Of a stretch of DNA of 64,000 nucleotides, positions 58,447 through 64,000 are shown one piece after another. Position numbers and translations under genes: made by a program. Position 1 is the first letter of the stretch, and each line of letters opens with the position of its first letter. Source of the stretch: Hygrophila difformis (lineage: Eukaryota; Streptophyta; Magnoliopsida; Lamiales; Acanthaceae); NCBI GenBank assembly GCA_030278955.1, contig JAOANR010000002.1, positions 5,507,982 to 5,571,981 on the forward strand, read 5' to 3'. The notes under the pieces are model-generated. The model did no database searches, was not told the DNA's origin, and saw only the letters and a program-made list of their open reading frames with translations.

Positions 58447-59144
58447 GAATCCGGTTTGGCAAATTCTGAAATAAATTACTACATATCTGTGTTGGTCAGG
58501 TAAAATGTTGAATTTCTGGGCGATATGATTCAAGAGAGAAAGATTGTGGCAATATGGTATGTGGGGTTTCTTGATTTGATCCGCAGAGAAGCGAAGTGGG
58601 GGTTCCTGCCTATCTGGTATGCGGTATCTATTTTTTCTGACCGTCTTTTGTTCTTCATTTAACATGTTTTATCACATCCTTGTACTATAAGAGATCACCT
58701 GTGTTTTTGCTCATACTCGAGGTACCCAAATAAACTTGCTATTGACACTACTCAAATTTCAGAAACAACAAAAGAAGGATTTTGACTTTGTTGAGAACCG
58801 CAATAAACTTGCTATTGACAGCTGCATTATGTGCTAAATGGAGTGGACACCAAAAAAGAATGAATTGAGAGTGAAGCATTAGTTAGGCCAGGTTTCAGTT
58901 TTGGTCAGGCCCAACAAGGGATAACCCCCAACCCCAACAACGCCTGCTATAAAAACATGTACTTGTGGACTTGCATTGTAGTCTTCAAGTTCAAACATGA
59001 AACATGGTCTTGTTTAGACTTTAGATTTACAATGGTCTTGCTTGTCAATCCATTAGGACTTGGATTGGGAGGAGTAGTAACTAAAATTCTTATTTAGAAA
59101 AATGTGTGTTGGGAGGGTGAAGTTAGTGGGGGGATTCACAGCCT
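58447..59144. other. Intergenic sequence upstream of the ATP synthase gene
   Basis: No gene seen. A TATAAAAAC word at 58948-58956 is about 400 bases before the start codon, too far for an ordinary leader unless the 5' UTR is long or spliced. Confidence 0.5.
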
Positions 59145-59203
59145 CACCAATCACCAATCACCAATCACCAAACACAATATTGTGTGGCCCTGAAAGAGAT
59201 AAG
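59145..59203 (+). promoter_or_regulatory. Tandem CCAAT array and I-box of the ATP synthase gene
   Basis: CACCAAT is repeated in tandem three times (59145-59165), followed by CACCAAA. CCAAT boxes bind NF-Y factors. GATAAG at 59198-59203 is an I-box, common in light-regulated plant promoters. A CT-rich tract (59263-59282) follows, ending in a ttgcag that could be a leader-intron acceptor. Confidence 0.5.
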
Positions 59204-59352
59204 CCTCCTCCTCTTTCCAAGCGCCAAAGATACTACTCTCGTTTCATCTTCAATCTCTACTCACACTCTCTCTCTCTCTCTCTTGCAGGCCACAGAATCA
59301 TCCATCGTCTTCTTCCTCATAGGCATTGCTGCTGCCTCTCTGCAACTAAGCC

Positions 59353-60009
59353 ATGGCTAACATGATCATGGCCTCCAAAGCTGCTTTCATTACCTCCTCC
59401 TCTTTACCCCCTCCTTCTTCAACCCCCAAACCTCTCCTTCCCCAACCCAAACCCCTCTCCTTCTCCCTCTCCCTACCCAAAAACCTACCCCTCCCAAAAC
59501 TCCCTTCCCTCCTCTCCGCCGCCACCGCCGCCATTTCCCTCACCCACGCCGCCCCTTCCCTCGCCGTCGAAATCGAAAAGGCCGCCCTTTTCGACTTCAA
59601 CCTCACCCTCCCCATCATCGCTCTGGAATTCCTTTTCCTCATGTTCGCCCTCGACAAGGTCTACTACACCCCTCTCGGCAAATTCATGGACGAGCGCGAC
59701 GCCGCCATCCGGGAAAAGCTCAACAGCGTCAAGGACACCTCCGAGGAGGTCAAGCAGCTCGAGGAACAGGCCAATGCCGTCCTGCGCGCCGCCAGGGCTG
59801 AGATCTCTGCGGCACTCAATAAGATGAAGAAGGAGACGCAGATCGAGGTGGAGCAGAAGATCGCTGAGGGGAGGAAGAAGGTGGAGGCGGAGCTGCAGGA
59901 GGCTCTCCTCTCCTTGGAGAAGCAGAAGGACGATACTATCAAATCCCTCGATTCCCAAATCGCTGCCCTTAGCGATGAGATTGTTAAGAAGGTCCTCCCT
60001 GTTCCTTGA
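59353..60009 (+). CDS. ATPG: ATP synthase subunit b', chloroplastic (CF0 subunit II) precursor
   Basis: The 218-residue intronless frame encodes the nucleus-encoded peripheral-stalk subunit that pairs with plastid AtpF and links CF0 to CF1 in the thylakoid membrane. Residues 1-71 are a Ser/Pro-rich transit peptide followed by a hydrophobic stretch ([19 protein letters not shown]), typical of two-step thylakoid targeting. The mature protein begins near [16 protein letters not shown]. One membrane helix spans about 84-101. The Lys/Glu-rich rest (about 115-215) is a single long coiled coil. The N-terminal ATG fits the plant start context (gccATGGCT). Codon use is GC-rich as in the tetraspanin exon 1. 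A run of A follows the stop by 13 bases. The length matches the plant family. The plant gene is also called PDE334 or ATPF2. Confidence 0.96.
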   Translation: MANMIMASKAAFITSSSLPPPSSTPKPLLPQPKPLSFSLSLPKNLPLPKLPSLLSAATAAISLTHAAPSLAVEIEKAALFDFNLTLPIIALEFLFLMFALDKVYYTPLGKFMDERDAAIREKLNSVKDTSEEVKQLEEQANAVLRAARAEISAALNKMKKETQIEVEQKIAEGRKKVEAELQEALLSLEKQKDDTIKSLDSQIAALSDEIVKKVLPVP

Positions 60010-62194
60010 AACCCCAACATCAAAAAAAAAAAAAAAAAATCCAATCTTGATTTAAATCATCTGTCCCTTTGAGCTTTCATTTTTATCTCTATGATTGTTC
60101 TGTTTGTAGTTTCTGTATAAAATTACTGGATTATAGAACACGAATCTATCTCTTCAATTTTTGTGGCTGCTGTTGTCTTAATTGAACTGTTACACTGAGA
60201 GAGCAAATCACTTGTAGATGCAAAAATATTTCTCAACTTGTGGATGCATGCTGACTTTAACAAGTAAAAAAATGTTTGGGAATCTGACATTTTCCAGACT
60301 TATTATTTCAATTTGGGGGACTATTCGTTCCAGGTAGACAAAATGCAAAACAATTGAATCTAATTACCTAACCATATGAGAATTGTTGGGAGAATATCTT
60401 ACTTAGTGAAATAATTACTAGTATACACCCTCTTTTATGTTTTTCAGCCCCCCCTTCAGTATGTAAAACAACAGTAGAGTAGGAATTGTTTTGAAGATAG
60501 GGCTGTAATTATCAAGGAGGTAACGAAATCAACTAATCAAGAAATGTAAGACTAGTACAGAAGTACTATATTCTAAGAAAGATTCGAAAACAGGCAGGCA
60601 GGCATTGCCAAATTGGCTACCACCCGCAGTTCCACTCCACCTATTCTCATCTGTTTGTTTAAAACCAAAATTCGTAGTATCTACTTACATTTGTTCTCTT
60701 CCTTACATAAGTATTTCATATTACTACTATATTGCAGTACTTTAAATTACGTAGTAGTAGTATTTGATAACTGAAAGATAACTCTTTGTTGTTGTTTCAT
60801 TTGAATGTAGCGTGTAAATGCCATTGCTGTTTTATTACGTTAGAAAAGGGCTGAACAGACTTGATTTATGTGTACAAATCCACATTCAGTCCCACCAATG
60901 GAATCCAAATTTAATGTACTTATATTTTAAATCCAAATGCCTCCGTCAAAGAAGGCCTAATTAAATAGTAGTAGTATCTCTGTATTCAACAAATTCTAAT
61001 TCCCCTGATGAATCATTCTGTTTCTGTGAGCCACGCCTACAATGGCGGCTTCCAACAACTCCAAAGTCAGCCGGCGAGATCAATCGACCCACCCGATGGA
61101 GTGAAAACTGACACTGCTGCCTGCAAGTTATTGCAGACACATTGTCTGATCAGTTTCTGTAGTATTTGTTGCTAAATCAATAATTTATTTATGGTGTTAC
61201 TCTATAATGAAGGGGTATATATTATGTTTCCCTGGACATTTTTTATACCTTTAGATGGATACTATTAGGCTGGCCAGCCATAAATCATAATTGGCCTTTG
61301 AACACTTGGAAGAAAACAAGTGGCATTTAAGTTTCAGATTGCTAACTATGCAGATGCAGTGTACTATGCATTTCCTGGACAAGGTGTCGTGGTGTGGTGT
61401 GGTGTGGTGTTAGCAACCTACTAGTTTTCTGTCTGTCCTAGGGGTGGGTGGGTTTCCTCAAGATAAGATTACAATTAACGCAGCAGGAGGCGTGCAGGTC
61501 AAGAAGGACCAGCTGGGCTGGCTGGGGAATGCTAGTATTTTCTTTATCCAGAAAAAAAAAAGAAACACAAGTTTTTCAAGCTTAGAGATTTTGAATGCGA
61601 CACCAGAAATTAAACAATGCAACCTTTCAAATGTCATACTATCTTTTTATAATTTGCATGCCTACAACTTTTGAGGTATTGAAAATGCCATTATATTGTT
61701 TTTTGGGGGGTGGGGGTAGAATAGCAGAGAGGGGTACCCGAAAAACATCAAAAGCACAAAGAGTGAGACAACCAAAGAGAGGAATTATTACTCCTTTGGG
61801 CATCTGTAGAATACATATAATACATATTCCAACCTCACACTAAACGCACTTATAAAGTGTCCTTTAATGAGACTGCCTTTTCTTTTTTGAAAGGGAAATC
61901 AAGTTCCAAAGTAAAGTAGTACTTCGAAAGGTAAAAGGAAGGAGTGATCAGAATCTAGTCAAAAGGGTAGCTAGCTAGTTTGGTGCAGCAGCAGAGCAGA
62001 TATATACATACAGTACTGTACATCCAAGGAAATTAAAGCAGTGGTTTCAAGGCAAAGACAGAGTCTTTAATTTCCCCAATTTAGACGGTAATAAACCCTT
62101 TAGCTCATGCCATCAATCACATTTATAGGAGTATCTATCAATATTTATACTATTGGAATGTCTACATAAGTACCATAGTTGTTAATATCCCGAT
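60010..62194. other. ATP synthase 3' UTR and intergenic region
   Basis: Includes an A-run at 60023-60040, GGCAGGCAGGCA near 60594 and a TGTGG repeat near 61393. No gene is supported. Confidence 0.5.
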
Positions 62195-62355
62195 CTCGGA
62201 TTTTAGAATCTTACGATTTTACGATCAGACCTTTTTAAAATGATCTCGATCCTTGTAGGATCTTAAAATTAGTATCTCGATCCTTATCGTAGAATGTTAC
62301 GATCTTATGGTCATACTGCCTTAAACGCTTCTACGATCTTACGATCATACCATCT
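62195..62355. repeat. ACGATC-rich degenerate repeat
   Basis: The words TTACGATC, TACGATCTTACGATC and CTCGATCCTT recur irregularly over about 160 bases. Origin unknown. Confidence 0.5.
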
Positions 62356-62611
62356 TAACTGCATAAATTTTTTGTAGTATTTTATGATTTGATATCAAAA
62401 TAACTTCTTTTCTTGAATTTTAAACTTATGGACTTGTACTCTTTATATATAATGTGTATTGTGATGTTTTTATACTGTATTGTATTAATTAACTTGCAAG
62501 ATTTATAAATACACGAAATAATGCATTTACTTGTTAGTATGCATAATTGAGTTTATCTATCAACAAAAAAGCTAAAGAAAGAGGAGAAGTTAGTTTTTCC
62601 TCTCTCTAGGA

Positions 62612-64000
62612 ATGGTGCTCTATGCGAATCCTTTTCCCCCACTTCACGCTGCTTCTTCCTCTTCGCTACCATCAGAGCCTCAGGATCCTGCTGGATCTCC
62701 CTCCCACCAAAGCGTTTTCAACTTTGCGAGTGTGGCTCACACCTTTGCCAATGGTTCTAAACCTTCCTTCAGGGACAAGGTTCTTGAAGGACAGAATGCC
62801 GTGCCCAGCCCCCTCATAGAGGATCCGGCTAACGAAAAATTGATCTCTCTTGACTTCATCGACGGTGACAGGTTAAAACCTCGCATCACAGTGGATCCCA
62901 AGCTCCAAGATCGGCTCCGCAAACCCTTTGAGGATGCCCTCATTATCTCGGTGCTTGGAAGAAAGGTAGGGTTTATGGCCTTGAAGGACCATGTGGACAG
63001 AATCTGGAAGACACACGATAGATTTCAGATGGTTGAAATGGGTGCTGGATATTTCCTTGTTAAGTTTGACAGGAAGGACGATCGGGAGAGGGTGTTGAAG
63101 GAAGGCCCATGGATGTTCTTCGATAGTTACTTGACGGTATGCCCATGGAGACCCAACTTTGTCGCGGATGTAGAAACGCCTAAGAAGACTGTGGTATGGG
63201 CTCGTTTCACCGGTCTCAGCTTCGAATATTTTGATGAACTTCTACTCATGAAAATGGCAGCTGCCATTGGCACCCCCCTCCGGGTCGATGCCTTCACCAA
63301 GGGTGTCAATAGAGGTAAGTATGCCAGGGTCTGCGTAGAGATTGACTTGAGCTTGCCGGTTGTGTCTGGTGTTCTGCTGGGAGATAGATGGCATAAAGTC
63401 TCATAGGAAAGTCTCCATCTTTTGTGCTCTACCTGTCGGAGGTATGGCCATGCAAGCCATATTTGCCCTTTGAAAAAGGACGAAGGCGAACAGGCCACTA
63501 CTGAGATCGCTGCCCCAAGTCCTGGAGTGCCTAAGGGGATTCTAACAAGGGACAAAATTGCAATTGCAGTGGACAGGGTTGACATTCCCTTAATAGCAAA
63601 AAGGGATGAGAAAGTAGTGTCTGAGATGGACACTGACCAGCAGGAGGGTTCAGTTTTTGATAGGGAAGTCAGGGAAGAGTCGGCTTACAGTGAGACTGCA
63701 GGAACTTACACTAAAACGGGCGATCACGAGTCCCCTTTGGGAGTTGCCCCTCCCGTTATGTCCCAAGATGTGGTTAAAGTTTCTGTGGACAAGGCCCAAC
63801 AAGAGATTCCAATCCAGCCTGAGTCAGGGGACGGGATTAAAGTAGTTAGACGCAGGCCCAACAAAGCCAAGGTGGCCCAGGCCCCAACTGAAAAGGCAGG
63901 CGGTAAACCATCTCCTACACCCCCCAAGTCTAAGAAAGACCTTCAAGTACAGCCCATTAACACTCATGGGAAAATGGATAGAGGGGGCCGGCCCAAATCC
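62612..64000 (+). pseudogene. LINE (L1-type) ORF1: DUF4283 and zinc knuckle, cut by the window end
   Basis: One frame runs from the ATG at 62612 to the last base, broken only by TAG at 63404-63406. It starts with a Ser/Pro-rich leader (to about residue 80). The DUF4283 domain follows (LIISVLGRKVGFMALKDHVD, MVEMGAGYFLVKFDRKDDRE, EGPWMFFDSYLTVCPWRPNF) and then KYARVCVEIDLSLPV. The knuckle CSTCRRYGHASHIC has ideal CX2CX4HX4C spacing but lies after the stop. This is the RNA-binding ORF1 of plant L1 elements; ORF2 (endonuclease and RT) would lie to the right. The single stop suggests a fairly young, inactivated copy. The 5' end of the element was not located. Confidence 0.85.

Noticed and set aside
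59485..59958. Minus-strand frames opposite the ATP synthase gene
   Set aside because: Shadow frames of a GC-biased coding region; no independent support.
61039..61101. 20-codon frame starting MAASNNSKVS
   Set aside because: Too short, with no splice continuation or conserved motif that I can see.

Overview
The window is a piece of a nuclear flowering-plant (eudicot-like) chromosome: intron-containing single-copy genes, a precursor of a chloroplast ATP synthase subunit, tRNA-derived SINEs, Harbinger-type MITEs and several plant LTR-retrotransposon lineages. All calls come from reading the sequence; nothing was searched against a database. The species is not identified.

Host genes. Five loci look like ordinary host genes: the first exon of a GRF-type zinc-finger gene at the left edge (46-226, minus); a two-exon tetraspanin (2791-3918, plus); an eight-exon SAM-dependent methyltransferase (9587-12353, minus) with a likely plastid targeting sequence; an intronless cytidine deaminase (22090-23091, plus); and the chloroplast ATP synthase subunit b' precursor (59353-60009, plus). 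They are not an operon and have unrelated jobs. Everything between them is mostly mobile DNA.

Left third (1-24150). Two MITEs and two related SINEs lie upstream of the tetraspanin gene. A complete Ty1/copia element with LTRs identical by eye (3953-8922, duplication GTTTT) sits 35 bases after the tetraspanin stop codon, inside its 3' UTR. Downstream of the methyltransferase promoter are tandemly repeated exon-like modules resembling a MULE-associated gene (12895-14560), followed by a 3.9 kb imperfect inverted repeat built from TGGTAAA and GGACCGTCC motifs (14852-18760). Two MITEs of one family are nested in each other (20070-20816). A minus-strand SINE split by a MITE lies against the cytidine deaminase promoter.

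Middle (24152-58441). This 34 kb block is one Ty3/gypsy Tat-lineage retrotransposon (duplication CAGAA, LTRs about 97 percent identical). A chromodomain-bearing Tekay/Del-like element (27619-50986, duplication CCAAG, LTRs about 99 percent identical) is inserted in its integrase. That element in turn holds a decayed Athila-like element (about 32766-45225) next to a 500-base run of N. The LTR divergences fit the order of nesting. The Tekay-like element carries three extra coiled-coil or zinc-knuckle reading frames ahead of gag, and the Athila-like part carries arrays of a 22-base perfect palindrome. Both are unusual.

Right end (58442-64000). The ATP synthase gene has a tandem CCAAT array upstream. 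A LINE (L1-type) ORF1 with one internal stop runs off the window end.
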